Assembly: GCA_028066595.1 (NCBI GenBank)
Contig: JALCBJ010000056.1
Coordinates: 1-43,498, forward strand
Origin: Thermoanaerobaculia bacterium
GTDB taxonomy: Bacteria; Acidobacteriota; Thermoanaerobaculia; Multivoradales; J023
Reading direction: 5' to 3'
Length of the DNA: 43,498 nt
Part shown: in pieces, positions 42,647 through 43,498 of the stretch
Layout of the letters: every line of letters begins with the position of its first letter
How positions within the stretch are numbered: the first letter of the stretch is position 1
Notes under the pieces: generated by a model
Databases searched by the model: none
Told to the model about the DNA's origin: nothing
Seen by the model: the letters and a program-made list of their open reading frames with translations, nothing else
Program-made: the position numbers and the translations under genes

Positions 42647-43495
42647 ATGCAGCGTAGATCAACCATCCCGAAACGAATCCTGTGGTCGCTGGCGGCACTG
42701 TGCCTCTCGATAGTCGCGGCGGCACCTGCCTGGGGCCAGGCACAGTCCGGAAACCTCTTGGGCGTCGCCAAAGACAACCACGGCGACGCGCTTCCGGGCG
42801 CGACCGTCACGGTCTTGGGCCCGTCCCAACACGCACAGGTCACCGACGAGCAAGGAGAGTTTCGCTTCGTCGGCCTGTCGCCGGGTAGCTATTCCTTGAA
42901 CGCCGAGCTGGACGGCTTCTCGACCGTCCGATTCCCCAACGTCCAAATCAGCGTCGGGCACAACACTTCCATCGAGGTCACACTGACCGCAGCCGTAGAA
43001 GAGACGATCACGGTGACGTCGGAGAGCCCGCTCCTCGACCATCGCAAGATCACCACCGGCGCGACCGTCAGTGCACTCGAGCTGGAGAAGATCCCGACCT
43101 CTCGCGATCCATGGGCCATTTTGCAAACGGTTCCGGGTGTGCGGGTGGACCGCATCAACGTCGGCGGCAACGAGAGTGGTCAACAATCCCAATTCACGGG
43201 CCCCGGCGCCACTCGGTTCGAGGCCGTGTGGTCGGTGGACGGGGTCGTCATCACCGACATGGGCGCCATCGGCGCATCACCGACGTACTACAACTTCGAC
43301 GCCTTTCAAGAGATGCAGGCATCGACCGGCGGCTCGGACGCAACCCAGGCCACCAGCGGCGTGACGCTCAACATGGTGACCAAGCGCGGCGGCAACGAGT
43401 GGAAGGGATCGGGCCGGTTGGTCCGCGCGGACGATTCCTGGCAGTCTGATCTCGACTTCGATGCCAACGAGCTAGGTCGTGTTAACTCTAATTAG
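42647..43495 (+). CDS. Oar-like TonB-dependent receptor, N-terminal part (ends at window edge)
   Basis: The ATG at 42647 has a perfect AAGGAGGA site. The signal peptide (ILWSLAALCLSIVAAAPAWG) is followed by a carboxypeptidase-regulatory-like beta-sandwich (LLGVAKDNHGDALPGATVTV, GEFRFVGLSPGSYSLNAELD). A TonB plug domain comes next (EETITVTSESPLLDHRKIT, SRDPWAILQTVPGVRVDRIN, VWSVDGVVITDMG, VTLNMVTKRGGNEWKGSGR). The barrel has just begun when the frame ends in TAG at 43493-43495. Full proteins of this type are about 900-1,000 aa. The final 20 bases are AT-rich, unlike the rest, so the stop may be an assembly-end artefact. It would import or display ligands at the outer membrane; the ligand is unknown. 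Confidence 0.88.
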   Translation: MQRRSTIPKRILWSLAALCLSIVAAAPAWGQAQSGNLLGVAKDNHGDALPGATVTVLGPSQHAQVTDEQGEFRFVGLSPGSYSLNAELDGFSTVRFPNVQISVGHNTSIEVTLTAAVEETITVTSESPLLDHRKITTGATVSALELEKIPTSRDPWAILQTVPGVRVDRINVGGNESGQQSQFTGPGATRFEAVWSVDGVVITDMGAIGASPTYYNFDAFQEMQASTGGSDATQATSGVTLNMVTKRGGNEWKGSGRLVRADDSWQSDLDFDANELGRVNSN

Positions 43496-43498
43496 CAT

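Overview
The window is GC-rich bacterial chromosome with no RNA genes, phage or IS elements that I can recognise. The gene set points to the Acidobacteriota, possibly a Thermoanaerobaculia-like lineage (inference). The markers are ADOP-type MacB/FtsX permeases, one of them behind its PadR regulator; Sigma70_ECF (TIGR02999-type) sigma factors, one translationally coupled to a TPR-bearing Ser/Thr kinase; an Oar-like TonB receptor; and many secreted beta-structured proteins. The first gene is cut by the left edge. The last one stops in an AT-rich stretch at the right edge.

Layout. 1-3.4 kb: serine hydrolase, membrane protein and ECF sigma factor on the minus strand, diverging from a nucleoside deaminase. 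3.4-7.8 kb: a frameshifted SGNH hydrolase converging on a PadR-ADOP operon. 8.2-14.3 kb: a secreted subtilase, then N-formylglutamate amidohydrolase, a penicillin-acylase-like lipoprotein and a sigma factor. 14.5-18.9 kb: a broken RHS-repeat protein ending in a golvesin-like domain. 18.8-23.6 kb: two beta-helix exoproteins, the second broken, flanking a methyltransferase. 23.8-27.0 kb: paired TPR-like paralogues, a truncated sigma factor and a BNR/VWA chimera. 27.1-31.5 kb: a tight four-gene operon (unknown 446 aa protein, DUF971, mogA, M28 peptidase). 31.7-34.4 kb: an OmpA lipoprotein, a seven-bladed FG-GAP protein and an exoprotein remnant. 34.4-37.6 kb: a sigma factor-kinase pair. 38.1-43.5 kb: a beta/gamma-crystallin protein, a LytTR regulator with a degenerate receiver, a frameshifted ADOP permease and a TonB receptor.

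Four observations stand out. (1) Four unrelated secreted proteins, plus one remnant, end in the same short tail, [IL]F-x-DGFE-x-G-x(4-5)-W, which looks like an uncharacterised C-terminal sorting or processing signal. (2) Between about 25.0 and 26.2 kb a segment carrying the 5' halves of two divergent genes is joined on both sides to the 3' halves of other genes. This is either a double recombination or an assembly chimera. (3) About a dozen single-base indels, mostly at short G/C runs, break six genes while leaving other genes over 2 kb intact. They could be consensus errors or clustered decay, and all calls on broken genes depend on which. (4) A secreted protein carries four beta/gamma-crystallin Greek keys around a Gly/His/Asp/Tyr-rich linker.
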